From Thalassotalea nanhaiensis (GTDB lineage: Bacteria; Pseudomonadota; Gammaproteobacteria; Enterobacterales; Alteromonadaceae), in contig NZ_CP134146.1 in assembly GCF_031583575.1 (NCBI RefSeq), forward strand, positions 3,472,001-3,536,000: a stretch of 64,000 nucleotides of DNA. The letters are read 5' to 3'. Position 1 is the first letter of the stretch. Each line of letters starts with the position of its first letter. Shown piece by piece: positions 35,083-43,476 of this stretch. Under the pieces are notes generated by a model that saw only the letters and a program-made list of their open reading frames with translations, was not told the DNA's origin and searched no databases. The translations under genes and the position numbers were made by a program.

Positions 35083-36033
35083 TTAGCTTACTAACCTAGC
35101 GCCTTGCGTATCTGCCTTGCAGATATGCACGAATCCAGTTGGTGATTGTAAATAATTCTCGGTTAAATAATTGCTTAGCTGCTCAGCTATTTCTTTGTTT
35201 TCACAGACAACAAATACAGTTGGCCCTGATCCTGAAATTCCGGCAGCACTCGCTCCGTTGGCTAATAAATACTGTTTTGTTTCAATAAATTTAGGTAATA
35301 AAGACTGACGATATGGTTCAGCAACAACATCAACGACATTAGCAAACGCTTGCTTAGGGTCATTTCGATAACAAGCATCGATAAACGTAGCTAATGTTTG
35401 TCCATAAGAAATCAGATCTTGTCTAGAATATTGCTTGGGCAGTGCATCTCTGGCCTCTTTGGTAGACATTTCTATACCTGGATAAGCCATGATCCAATAA
35501 TAGTCATCAAAAGTTGGCAAAGAGCGGGTAATAACTTGCGTATCCGTCACCATCAGTTGCATACCACCTAGAAAACATGGCGCTACATTATCGTAATGAA
35601 GACTGCCGCTGATTTGCGCTTCCATTTTGCCCATCATAAATAGTAAATCAGAGTCATTAAAAGGCTTTTGGTAGTATTCATTTAAAGCAACTAGTGCAGC
35701 AACTACTGAGCAAGCACTAGAGCCAAGACCACTACCAACTGGCATTTTCTTTTCTAAAACCAAATCAACTGGCTGTACAGACTTAGTGCTATTAATTAAT
35801 TCTTTATTGAATAACTCCAAGCAATGCCAAACGATGTTATCTTTCGGGTCACCTGGCAATTTATTGGCAAACTCACCCGATAAACTTAGCGTACTTACAT
35901 CTGTTACAGCTGCAGAAATTTCAACGATATCTCCAAGCAACTGATCACCTACAGGCGTTACCGCCATACCAAGAACATCAAAGCCAACACTTACATTGCC
36001 GATAGAAGCCGGAGCAAACACTTTTATTGTCAT
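35083..36033 (-). CDS. thrB: Homoserine kinase
   Basis: The start at 36033 gives 316 aa beginning [19 protein letters not shown], as in enterobacterial ThrB. The longer frame to 36051 runs into thrA. It is a GHMP kinase that phosphorylates homoserine. The ATP-loop MPVGSGLGSSACSVVAAL lies at about residues 85-102, and GASAAGISGSGPTVFVV is the C-terminal GHMP motif. The ATG shares a base with the thrA stop (TAATG), so the two are translationally coupled. Confidence 0.96.
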   Translation of the reverse strand: MTIKVFAPASIGNVSVGFDVLGMAVTPVGDQLLGDIVEISAAVTDVSTLSLSGEFANKLPGDPKDNIVWHCLELFNKELINSTKSVQPVDLVLEKKMPVGSGLGSSACSVVAALVALNEYYQKPFNDSDLLFMMGKMEAQISGSLHYDNVAPCFLGGMQLMVTDTQVITRSLPTFDDYYWIMAYPGIEMSTKEARDALPKQYSRQDLISYGQTLATFIDACYRNDPKQAFANVVDVVAEPYRQSLLPKFIETKQYLLANGASAAGISGSGPTVFVVCENKEIAEQLSNYLTENYLQSPTGFVHICKADTQGARLVS

Positions 36034-38489
36034 TATAATTCCTGCTTCCAAGCTTGAGTTCTTAGCACGTCAGAGAATATTCCAGCTGCAGTTACAGCTG
36101 CCCCTGCACCGTATCCACGAAGTACTAGCGGAATCGGCTGATAGTATTTACTTAGAATAGATAATGCATTTTCACCATCTTTAATAGCATTTAATGGGTG
36201 GCTTGCATCAACAGCTTCAATAGACACCTGACATTCGCCGTTATTTATAGAACCCACATAGCGTAATACTTTGCCCTCACTTGCTGCTTGTGCAACTTTG
36301 TCAGCAAATTCAGGGTTAAGTTCTGGCAAACGCGCCATGAACTCTTCGATGCTCCCTGAGTCATCAAAGCTTGGCGGTAAAACTGGCTCCACTTTAATGT
36401 TATGTAACTCTAATGGCATACCCGCTTCGCGCGCCATGATCAGTAATTTTCGAGCAACATCCATACCGCTAAGGTCATCACGAGGATCTGGTTCAGTAAA
36501 GCCATTGCTTTTCGCAATTTCAGTCGCCTCAGAAAGTGACATTCCTTCATCAAGCTTACCAAAAATATAAGATAATGAACCCGATAAAACACCTTCAAAT
36601 TGAACCAATTCATCACCGGCTTTAAATAAGTTTTGCAGAGTATCAATTACCGGTAAGCCGGCTCCAACATTGGTTTCATACAAGAATAAACGATTGGTCT
36701 TTTGCGCACATTCTCTTAGTTTTAAATAATAGCTCCAACTGTCGGTGTTGGCTTTTTTGTTTGGTGTAACAACATGAAAACCTTCTGCTAGATAGTCTGC
36801 ATACGTTAAAGCCAAGTCTTCGTTAGAAGTACAATCGACTAAAACAGGGTTTATCAGGTGATTGTTACGGGCAAAGTTTTTAACGGAATCTACCGATAAA
36901 GGCTTCACCTCGTGTTGCATTTCTTCCTGCCAGTTTGCCATGTCTAAGCCGTTTGCATTAAAGCCCATGCCTTTACTATTGGCGATACCATATACTTTTA
37001 AATCTACGCCATGCGCTTTTAAATGGCTTTGTTGTCTACCAATCTGTTGTAGTAATTCACTACCAACAACGCCACAACCAACAATAAAGGCGTCGATAGA
37101 TTGGCGGTGAGAGAAAAAGTTTTGATGACAAACTTTTAATGCATCGGTGCATTTACGTTGTTCAATTACCACAGAGATACTGCGCTCTGAAGAATCTTGA
37201 GCGATGGCTATAACATTAACGCGAGCTTGCGCAAGCGAGCTGAATAGTTTTCCGGCAACACCACGTTGTTGATGCATACCATCACCAACCAATGACACAA
37301 TTGATAAATGTGACTGTAATTCAATTGGCTCTAATAATTGGTTCAATAATTCTAATTCAAATTCTTGTTGCAAGCTTTGCTGTGCGCGGTAAGCGTCTTG
37401 TGAATAAATACAAAAACTGATGCAGTATTCTGACGATGATTGGCTGATCATCACCAGTGAGATATTCGCGTGACTCATACAGGCGAATACTCTGCTTGCC
37501 ATGCCAACCATACCTTTCATGCCAGGCCCAGACACATTCACCATAGTAAGTTCATCAAGGTTTGAAATGGCTTTGACTTGTTTTTCACCTTTATCTTCAG
37601 CAGAAATAAGTGTGCCTTTAGCTTCTGGGTTAGTGGTGTTTTTGATCAAACAAGGGATATGATATTGCGCTATAGGACCAATTGTTTTTGGGTGCAGTAC
37701 TTTAGCGCCAAAATATGACAGCTCCATTGCTTCTTGATACGAAAGATGATCAAGTAATTTAGCATCTTTTATTAAACGCGGATCAGCATTGTAAACACCA
37801 TCTACATCAGTCCAAATTTCACAGCATTCAGCATTAGCACATACAGAAAGTACTGCTGCAGAATAATCTGAGCCGTTACGGCCAAGTGTTGTTACTTGCC
37901 CTGAAGGCGCAACGCCAATAAAGCCAGGCATTAACGATATGCGCTGTTGATTAGGGTATTGTTCAACAAACAATTGTCTAGCAAGTACTAAATCGGCAAC
38001 TGCGTTTAATGAAGATTCATTAGTTTTTAAAAACAGCTCTGGCTCTAGTACGGTAAGTGCTTGCTCATCGCTAGTAAGCAACGCTTCGAGGATTGCAACA
38101 CTGAGTCTTTCGCCAAGACTAATTACACTGGCACGAATATGTTCAGGGCAATAGCTTAACATTGCCGCCCCTTCCAACCATCGTTTCAATTGATGAGTCC
38201 ATCTGAGTAGAGCTTGTTCAGCGTGTTGGCGATTAAAGTTAGTACCTGATTGAGCTAAGCCATCAAAAATATTTTCAACTGCTTGATTAAGGTGGGCAAG
38301 GCTGTGTTCTAATTCTTCACCTTCGTTAAGATTTTCGGTAAGAGCAACCAAGTGGTTGGTAATTCCCTGTGGCGCTGACACCACTACAGACACTGGCGAT
38401 TGTAGGCTTTTATCTTTAATAATGTCACATACCGCGATAAAACGGCTGGCATTTGCTAATGATGAACCACCAAATTTAAGTACTCTCAT
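36033..38489 (-). CDS. thrA: Bifunctional aspartokinase / homoserine dehydrogenase I
   Basis: This 818-aa protein carries out the first and third steps from aspartate to threonine. Aspartokinase (about residues 1-290) shows the start [13 protein letters not shown] and [12 protein letters not shown]. Two ACT domains (about 310-460), which sense threonine in relatives, follow. Homoserine dehydrogenase (about 465-818) begins [19 protein letters not shown] and includes the catalytic region [12 protein letters not shown] and the Asp/Lys-bearing [24 protein letters not shown] lies upstream of the ATG. An attenuator precedes it. Confidence 0.97.
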   Translation of the reverse strand: MRVLKFGGSSLANASRFIAVCDIIKDKSLQSPVSVVVSAPQGITNHLVALTENLNEGEELEHSLAHLNQAVENIFDGLAQSGTNFNRQHAEQALLRWTHQLKRWLEGAAMLSYCPEHIRASVISLGERLSVAILEALLTSDEQALTVLEPELFLKTNESSLNAVADLVLARQLFVEQYPNQQRISLMPGFIGVAPSGQVTTLGRNGSDYSAAVLSVCANAECCEIWTDVDGVYNADPRLIKDAKLLDHLSYQEAMELSYFGAKVLHPKTIGPIAQYHIPCLIKNTTNPEAKGTLISAEDKGEKQVKAISNLDELTMVNVSGPGMKGMVGMASRVFACMSHANISLVMISQSSSEYCISFCIYSQDAYRAQQSLQQEFELELLNQLLEPIELQSHLSIVSLVGDGMHQQRGVAGKLFSSLAQARVNVIAIAQDSSERSISVVIEQRKCTDALKVCHQNFFSHRQSIDAFIVGCGVVGSELLQQIGRQQSHLKAHGVDLKVYGIANSKGMGFNANGLDMANWQEEMQHEVKPLSVDSVKNFARNNHLINPVLVDCTSNEDLALTYADYLAEGFHVVTPNKKANTDSWSYYLKLRECAQKTNRLFLYETNVGAGLPVIDTLQNLFKAGDELVQFEGVLSGSLSYIFGKLDEGMSLSEATEIAKSNGFTEPDPRDDLSGMDVARKLLIMAREAGMPLELHNIKVEPVLPPSFDDSGSIEEFMARLPELNPEFADKVAQAASEGKVLRYVGSINNGECQVSIEAVDASHPLNAIKDGENALSILSKYYQPIPLVLRGYGAGAAVTAAGIFSDVLRTQAWKQEL

Positions 38490-38548
38490 TTTTCTTACTT
38501 CCTTAAAAAATTAAAACTGTTTTTTGTTTTAAAGGCCTTAAAACAAAT

Positions 38549-38578
38549 AAGCCCGTGAACTTTGCAGGTCACGGGCTT
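38549..38578 (-). terminator. thr operon attenuator hairpin
   Basis: A 10-bp stem AAGCCCGTGA / TCACGGGCTT (38549-38558 and 38569-38578) lies between the leader peptide stop and thrA, followed on the minus strand by ATTTGTTTT. Its 5' arm contains TGACCT, which can instead pair with AGGTCA at the end of the leader gene (near 38610), giving an antiterminator. The alternative pairing is inferred from complementarity. Confidence 0.85.
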
Positions 38579-38600
38579 CGAAAATATTATATTTTACACG

Positions 38601-38672
38601 TTAGCCAATGACCTCCATTCGAATTCGAATGGTGGTGGTTAGAATAATGATTGTGTGCATAATTATGTTCAT
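38601..38672 (-). CDS. thrL: Threonine operon leader peptide
   Basis: A 23-codon ORF begins with ATG at 38672 after TAAGG and ends with TAA at 38601-38603. The peptide has four threonines, three of them consecutive, and eight isoleucines, clustered as TIIILTTTIRI. Ribosome stalling at scarce charged tRNA-Thr or tRNA-Ile would favour the antiterminator over the attenuator hairpin and allow thrABC transcription. An 18-base perfect palindrome, CCATTCGAATTCGAATGG, lies inside the coding part and may form the early pause hairpin. A possible promoter (TTGCCA, 16-base spacer, TACACA) is at 38726-38753. The sequence differs from enterobacterial ThrL but has the same logic. Confidence 0.85.
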   Translation of the reverse strand: MNIIMHTIIILTTTIRIRMEVIG

Positions 38673-38804
38673 GCCCTTACTCTGCCTCAGGCTAGAAACA
38701 CTGTCAACCGCTAAATGACTGTAATTGTGTATAAAACATTTCTTAGATGGCAATATTTTAGAATAACTTATACCAATGAGATAAATTTCTACACTTCAGT
38801 TTTA

Positions 38805-39509
38805 TTAATTTTCCCAATAAAGGTGCTGTTGGTGTTCTTTGAGCCAAGCTTTGGCTTGTTTGAAATTTGGATACAACTGAGAAACCAGTTGCCAGTAACG
38901 ACTAGAATGATTTAGGTGGATGGTGTGGCAAAGTTCGTGAACAATTACATAATCAATGACTTCAACCGGCGCCATAACTAACAACCAATTAAGATTAATG
39001 CGCTGCTTTGCATCACAACTGCCCCATCGACTTTTGTAATAACGAATTTTTAATGATGCAGCGCTTAGCTTAGTGTGTTTGCATTGAGCCTCAAATCTAT
39101 TACTAAGTAACTGTTTTGCTTCTTTTAAATACCAAGCATGAAGAGATTTTTTCACTTTAAGGCCAAGTTCAGCACTATCAGAACTTAGGTTTTTTAACTG
39201 GATAACTATCGTATTATCAATAATTGAAACATTGCCAGTATTAGCTTGCTCAATAAGCAATGCATATCTCTCTCCTTGATAATAGTAATACTCGCCAGTC
39301 TGATACTCTCTTACGCTTAAGCCTTCAACATGGTTGAGCTGCTCTGTAATTTTAAGCTGTAGCCATTGGGATTTTTCTTTAACTAAGTCATTAATGAATT
39401 GCTCTGCAAGCCTCATAGGCGCAAGTACTCTAACCTTGCCGCCTTTAACTTGTAAGCTTACCGTTTTACGCTTGCTACTACGAACAAGTTGATACTCAGG
39501 AGTTGGCAA
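38805..39509 (-). CDS. ygjP: YgjP-type M48-like metallopeptidase
   Basis: This 234-aa protein has the YgjP-like metallopeptidase domain (PF01863, DUF45 type). HELCH at residues 191-195 supplies two zinc ligands and the catalytic Glu, and His201 in LNHSSRYW is the likely third ligand. The preceding YKSRWGSCDAKQRINLNWLLVMAP segment is typical. The start is TTG at 39509, since no ATG lies nearby. AAAGAG is about 12 bases upstream. It begins 8 bases after the yebG stop, indicating one operon. Substrate unknown. Confidence 0.85.
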   Translation of the reverse strand: MPTPEYQLVRSSKRKTVSLQVKGGKVRVLAPMRLAEQFINDLVKEKSQWLQLKITEQLNHVEGLSVREYQTGEYYYYQGERYALLIEQANTGNVSIIDNTIVIQLKNLSSDSAELGLKVKKSLHAWYLKEAKQLLSNRFEAQCKHTKLSAASLKIRYYKSRWGSCDAKQRINLNWLLVMAPVEVIDYVIVHELCHTIHLNHSSRYWQLVSQLYPNFKQAKAWLKEHQQHLYWEN

Positions 39510-39517
39510 AAATAAAT

Positions 39518-39877
39518 CTACTCTTTGGTAGCACTTTTAGCTTTAACGCTTTTTGTTTTAGGCTTAGCTTTTGCGGTTTTAGGTTTATCAGCTGTTTCTT
39601 CAATAACCTCATCGACTTTAACCGCAGGTATTGCTGGCTTTGGTTTTGGCTTTTTAGCTTGTAGAGCTATAAGCACATCCTCGCGATGTTTGGCGATAAA
39701 CACACTGATTTCTTCAATTTCTTTTTCAGCAAGCTCTAGTGATGATTGATCAAACAAATCGGACAGATTATCTGCCATATCGAGCATTTTGTCATACTCA
39801 TCTGCAGCTTTCTTATCCATAAATGTTTCTACCTCCACCCCGTTGCGAATGACTACAAAACGACTTTCTACTGCCAT
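39518..39877 (-). CDS. yebG: YebG family DNA-damage-inducible protein
   Basis: This 119-aa protein starts MAVESRFVVIRNGVEVETFMDKKAADEYDK, matching the YebG N-terminal domain (about residues 1-75). The C-terminal part is a low-complexity tail rich in Lys, Pro and Ala (KPKPKPAIPAV, TAKAKPKTKSV), longer than in E. coli. yebG belongs to the SOS regulon in E. coli. A LexA-like box lies upstream here. The exact role of YebG is unknown. It is co-oriented with ygjP, 8 bases downstream. Confidence 0.88.
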   Translation of the reverse strand: MAVESRFVVIRNGVEVETFMDKKAADEYDKMLDMADNLSDLFDQSSLELAEKEIEEISVFIAKHREDVLIALQAKKPKPKPAIPAVKVDEVIEETADKPKTAKAKPKTKSVKAKSATKE

Positions 39878-39947
39878 TGTGATCCCTTTTATTTGTTGGC
39901 TAATGTTAGTGATATTAGCATTTATATTTATTTAAAACACTCAACTA

Positions 39948-39963
39948 GTGGGTATTTATCCAG
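39948..39963 (-). promoter_or_regulatory. Candidate LexA (SOS) box upstream of yebG
   Basis: On the minus strand the sequence is CTGGATAAATACCCAC, which matches the gammaproteobacterial CTG-N10-CAG box except for one base in the second half, with an A+T-rich centre. It lies about 70 bases upstream of yebG, a known LexA target elsewhere. Confidence 0.5.
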
Positions 39964-40323
39964 TACTTTATCAGCTAAATTTAACCTTTAGCAAGAAAAA
40001 CTTAAAAATAGTTAAAATTTCACCGCATGAAACCTGCCACTCAACGTGCAATATAATCCAATTTAACTGAATATTTATGCATGGATGTAAATAAATATTA
40101 CAAGCTACACAAGTTAATAATTAAGATATTCAGGTAAGAGTACTGAATTTATTGCAGTTTTAGCGTTTGAAGGGGAAAAATCACTGAATAAATCAGTTAC
40201 ACCTAGCAATTTTTCATTAACAACTTTTATCGAAAAATAGGCAACTATTAAAGGGCAGCAGCAATTAACAACAAATTAACAATTTTAGCCAAATAAATAA
40301 AAGCCATTAGCCGGAGCAACATT
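39964..40323. other. Intergenic region between yebG and the DUF3718 gene
   Basis: About 360 A+T-rich bases separate two divergent genes. They should hold both promoters. GGAGC lies 9 bases before the DUF3718 ATG. I see no small ORF with a ribosome site, no strong hairpin and no repeat. Confidence 0.5.
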
Positions 40324-40662
40324 ATGAAAACTTTAACATCAGTAGCATTAGCAGGTTTAACATCAGTAACTTTATTAACAGCATTCACTACCAGTGCAGC
40401 GCCAATGAACCCTTATATGGAGTCAGCATTAATCAGTGTATGTAAATCAGCACAAAGCAACGATTTACTAGATATGCGTAAAACCATTAAAAGCCATCGT
40501 TTGTCAGAAAAAACAGTTGCACTAAAAGTTGTGTGTAATGGCGAAGACATTATCAGCTTTGCAGAAAATAGCGGAGCGGATAGAACTGCTAATCATTTAG
40601 AAAAACGTCTTGGTGATAGTTCAATTGTCGATATCGCACAAGTATATGCTGTTAATTTCTAA
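40324..40662 (+). CDS. DUF3718 family small exported protein
   Basis: This 112-aa protein has a signal peptide (about residues 1-25, ending TSAAPM) and a short mature domain with two cysteines (SVCKSAQSN and VVCNGEDI) that could form a disulfide in the periplasm. The pattern CNGEDIxxFA, with a C-terminal GDSSIVDIA, fits the DUF3718 family found in Alteromonadales. Function is unknown. GGAGCAAC precedes the ATG, and a hairpin terminator follows. Confidence 0.72.
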   Translation: MKTLTSVALAGLTSVTLLTAFTTSAAPMNPYMESALISVCKSAQSNDLLDMRKTIKSHRLSEKTVALKVVCNGEDIISFAENSGADRTANHLEKRLGDSSIVDIAQVYAVNF

Positions 40663-40690
40663 TCCTAGTTTTATAAAATCTAACCAGTTT

Positions 40691-40729
40691 AAACAGTCAG
40701 TACCTTCCCCCTTAGGGTGCTGGCTGTTT
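40691..40729 (+). terminator. Intrinsic terminator after the DUF3718 gene
   Basis: A 14-bp stem (40691-40704 with 40716-40729), including two G-U pairs, ends in GCTGTTTC. It lies between convergent genes. Confidence 0.75.
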
Positions 40730-40758
40730 CACTTCTAACAACTATTTATAAAGTATAA

Positions 40759-41508
40759 TCAACTAAATTTACGCATTACAGAAAGCGGCAGTATAGGTAA
40801 TACATAACGCATCACTGCCCATGGCCAACTTGGTACAAAAGCAACACCAACCTCTTTTTCAATCGCCTTTACTATCGCCTTACAGCCAGTATCCGCATCA
40901 ACACTAAACGGTTGTTTTTTAGTGGCATGGGATATTTCAGTGCGAATGTAACCAGGATGAATGGTGGTGGCCTTAATCGGCGTTTTAAGTAGATCAATGC
41001 GTATTCCTTCAGTAAGTGAGGCTAATCCAGCTTTTGTCGCCGCATAGACATTAAAAGCTCCCCTGAAGCCTTTTTGTGAGCTCACTGAAGATATTGTCAC
41101 CAAGTGACCAAAGTTTTGCTCTCTAAATATTTCAAGTGCCGCTTCACATTGAGCTAAAGCTGCAACAAAATTTGTCATAGCAGTTGCTTTATTAGCTTCG
41201 AAATAGCCAGTGCCCAGTGAAGCTCCTTTACCAATTCCTGCATTAACGATCACACGATCAATATTACCAAATTGCTGTTTAGCATCTTTAAATACCTTAA
41301 ATACTTGCTCATGGTCATTTACATCAAGTTCAACTATACACACTTGTATTGTTGAATTAATACTTTCAAGCTCTGTCTTTAATTGCTTCAGGTTTTCTAA
41401 CCGTCTTGCGCACAAAACCAGGTTCCGACCTAATTGAGCAAATTGTTTGGCCATGGTATAGCCCAATCCGGAACTTGCACCGGTAATGATTATATTTTGT
41501 CTTTTCAT
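40759..41508 (-). CDS. Short-chain dehydrogenase/reductase (SDR)
   Basis: The ATG at 41508, after AAGAAGAAAG, gives 249 aa. The longer frame to 41535 is less likely. It is a classical SDR: cofactor-binding TGASSGLGYTMAKQ (about residues 10-23), NAG in VNAGIGKG, catalytic Ser in TISSVSSQKG and Tyr-x-x-x-Lys in YAATKAG. The C-terminus after PFSVDADTG resembles SDRs acting on hydrophobic substrates. The substrate is unknown. NADP use is likely because an Arg-rich stretch (CARRLENL) follows the second strand. Confidence 0.88.
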   Translation of the reverse strand: MKRQNIIITGASSGLGYTMAKQFAQLGRNLVLCARRLENLKQLKTELESINSTIQVCIVELDVNDHEQVFKVFKDAKQQFGNIDRVIVNAGIGKGASLGTGYFEANKATAMTNFVAALAQCEAALEIFREQNFGHLVTISSVSSQKGFRGAFNVYAATKAGLASLTEGIRIDLLKTPIKATTIHPGYIRTEISHATKKQPFSVDADTGCKAIVKAIEKEVGVAFVPSWPWAVMRYVLPILPLSVMRKFS

Positions 41509-41770
41509 CTTTCTTCTTATTTTTTGTAAAGTCACAATTATTTATATCATATTCAATTTTTATCGGTTTGGAGTCAAATATTTACAAAATTAAAATACTA
41601 CAATAACTTACGCGACACATATAAACACTGGCTCGAGCAAATTCTAATCAGTTAAACATTTTTCGTAATTTAATGTTTGACGAATGCGAAAAATTTGCCT
41701 ATTTTTCAAAATAGATGAAGTAAGTACATTTAATTACACCATTACAATCTACATTAATTAGGAACCAATA

Positions 41771-41962
41771 ATGACGAGAAGTAAAGTTATTGAAGATGTC
41801 GAGGCTAATATTGGCAGTGATGACTACCATGAAGAAATTTCTGCCAACGCTGAAAAAGAGTTGGGAAAAGCAGATAATGCAATTACCCGTAAGCGCATTG
41901 ATGAGTTACTTGAAAAAAAACGCTTAAAGGAATTACTTGATGAAGATGAGTGGGAACTGTAA
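41771..41962 (+). CDS. Small acidic protein, PA3496-like
   Basis: This 63-aa, highly charged, helical protein ends with TRKRIDELLEKKRLKELLDEDEWEL, a C-terminal pattern like the short PA3496-type proteins (R-x-x-x-E-x-L-L-E-x-x-R-L). It has no signal peptide. Good codon structure and an AGGA-type ribosome site upstream support it as real. Function is unknown. Confidence 0.6.
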   Translation: MTRSKVIEDVEANIGSDDYHEEISANAEKELGKADNAITRKRIDELLEKKRLKELLDEDEWEL

Positions 41963-42072
41963 CGTTCCCTTTTAATAGAGTGATTAGAAACAAACTTCCA
42001 CTATAAAGTCTTTCCTTTTTATTACAAATTATCCTAATCTGATAGTTCCATATAATAACAACAGTGAACATC

Positions 42073-43356
42073 ATGATTAAAAAACTCGTATTGCCTTTAT
42101 TGGTCATTTCAAATGTTACCTATGCATCGCCTATAGACTCTTTAGTAAAAGATGTAGAGCAAGACGTTATAGAATGGCGCAGGCACTTCCATCAGCATCC
42201 AGAACTTTCAAATAGAGAGTTTGAAACAGCAAAAACGATTGCACAGGAGCTTAATAAATTAGGCTTGGATGTTCAAACTGGTGTGGCCCATACCGGTGTC
42301 GTTGCCATTTTAGACTCAGGCAAACCTGGCCCTGTCGTCGCCTTACGAGCTGATATTGACGGCTTGCCTGTTACTGAAACCTCTGACTTACCTTTTGCTT
42401 CAAAAGTAACTACAGACTATAACGGCGCTCAAACAGGTGTTATGCATGCCTGCGGCCATGATACTCATATCGCCATGCTGTTAGGTACGGCCAAAGTACT
42501 AACGGCTAACAAAGATAAATTAACCGGCAAGGTTAAGTTTATTTTCCAACCTGCTGAAGAAGGTGCTCCAATAGGAGAAGAAGGCGGCGCAAAATTAATG
42601 GTTAAAGAAGGCGTAATGAAATCGCCTGATGTTGATGTAATTTTCGGTTTGCATGTATGGGCAAATTTAGATGTTGGTAAAATCAGTTATCGCGAAGGCG
42701 GTACATTAGCAGCAGTTGATCAGTTCAAAATTTTGGTTAAAGGGAAACAAGCTCACGGTGCTTATCCTTGGAAAAGTGTTGATCCTATTGTTACTTCGGC
42801 GCAAATCATCATGGGCTTACAAACGATAGTATCTCGAGAGCTTAAATTAATTGATGATGCTGGAGTAGTTACCGTAGGCAGTATTCATGGCGGGGTACGC
42901 AGTAATATTATTCCTAACGAAGTTGAAATTATTGGTACTTTACGCTCATTAAATCCAGAAATGCGCGAGCAAATTCGAGAAGCCGTTACACGAAAGGCAA
43001 CAACTATTGCAGCCAGCATGAATGCAACCGTTGAAGTAACCGTGCCTTTTGGTGTTAATTACCCAGTAACCTATAACAAACCTGAATTAATGCGTGAAAT
43101 GCTTCCTGGGCTACAAGCAGCACTAGGGCACGAAAACGTAGTGCAAGCGAAGGCAGTTACTGGCGCCGAAGACTTCTCATTTTATCAAGAACAAGTGCCA
43201 GGATTATTTTTAGGTGTTGGTGGTAAACCCTTGGATGTAAAAGCAAGCGATGCTCCGGCTCATCACACACCTGAGTTTTTTGTCGATGAAAGTGGTATGC
43301 AAACCGGCATTAAAGCAATGGTGGGGTTAACGATGGATTATATGGCTAAGCATTAA
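42073..43356 (+). CDS. Exported M20 family amidohydrolase
   Basis: The ATG at 42073 gives 427 aa. A GTG 9 bases upstream is also in frame. A signal peptide (about residues 1-17, ending VTYASP) precedes an M20D/amidohydrolase domain: WRRHFHQHPELSNREF, metal-site GVMHACGHDTHIAMLLGTAKVL, FIFQPAEEGAPIGEEGGA, and the dimerisation lid region around VKGKQAHGAYPWKSVDP. Relatives remove acyl groups from N-acyl amino acids or peptides such as hippurate. The periplasmic location suggests scavenging of amino acids. A terminator follows the repeat downstream. Confidence 0.9.
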   Translation: MIKKLVLPLLVISNVTYASPIDSLVKDVEQDVIEWRRHFHQHPELSNREFETAKTIAQELNKLGLDVQTGVAHTGVVAILDSGKPGPVVALRADIDGLPVTETSDLPFASKVTTDYNGAQTGVMHACGHDTHIAMLLGTAKVLTANKDKLTGKVKFIFQPAEEGAPIGEEGGAKLMVKEGVMKSPDVDVIFGLHVWANLDVGKISYREGGTLAAVDQFKILVKGKQAHGAYPWKSVDPIVTSAQIIMGLQTIVSRELKLIDDAGVVTVGSIHGGVRSNIIPNEVEIIGTLRSLNPEMREQIREAVTRKATTIAASMNATVEVTVPFGVNYPVTYNKPELMREMLPGLQAALGHENVVQAKAVTGAEDFSFYQEQVPGLFLGVGGKPLDVKASDAPAHHTPEFFVDESGMQTGIKAMVGLTMDYMAKH

Positions 43357-43364
43357 TTAATCAT

Positions 43365-43423
43365 TGATGTGAGCCAACTTTTATAACATCCATGTTAAGT
43401 TGGCGTTCCATCTTCCCTGATGT
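43365..43423. repeat. Dispersed hairpin repeat, copy B
   Basis: This has the same unit as at 25749-25808: TGATGTGAGCC start, stem GCCAACTT (43373-43380) / AAGTTGGC (43397-43404), the inner ACATCCATGT and a tail ending CCCTGATGT. Relative to copy A the last stem pair changed from C-G to T-A on both arms, so pairing is kept. It directly precedes a terminator hairpin. Confidence 0.85.
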
Positions 43424-43425
43424 AA

Positions 43426-43457
43426 AAAAACCACATCATTTGATGTGGTTTTTTTTA
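43426..43457. terminator. Bidirectional terminator
   Basis: AAAAAACCACATCA / TGATGTGGTTTTTT surrounds a 2-4 base loop (centre at 43441) between the convergent amidohydrolase and TonB-receptor genes, with A and T runs on both sides. Confidence 0.9.
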
Positions 43458-43476
43458 TTTAAACTCTAACAGTAGA

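Noticed and set aside
38748-38804. Dispersed repeat around TATACCAATGAGATAAATTTCTACA, similar to strings near 30080 and 50830
   Set aside because: The similarity is short and in A+T-rich DNA. Only a genome-wide count could show it is a repeat family.
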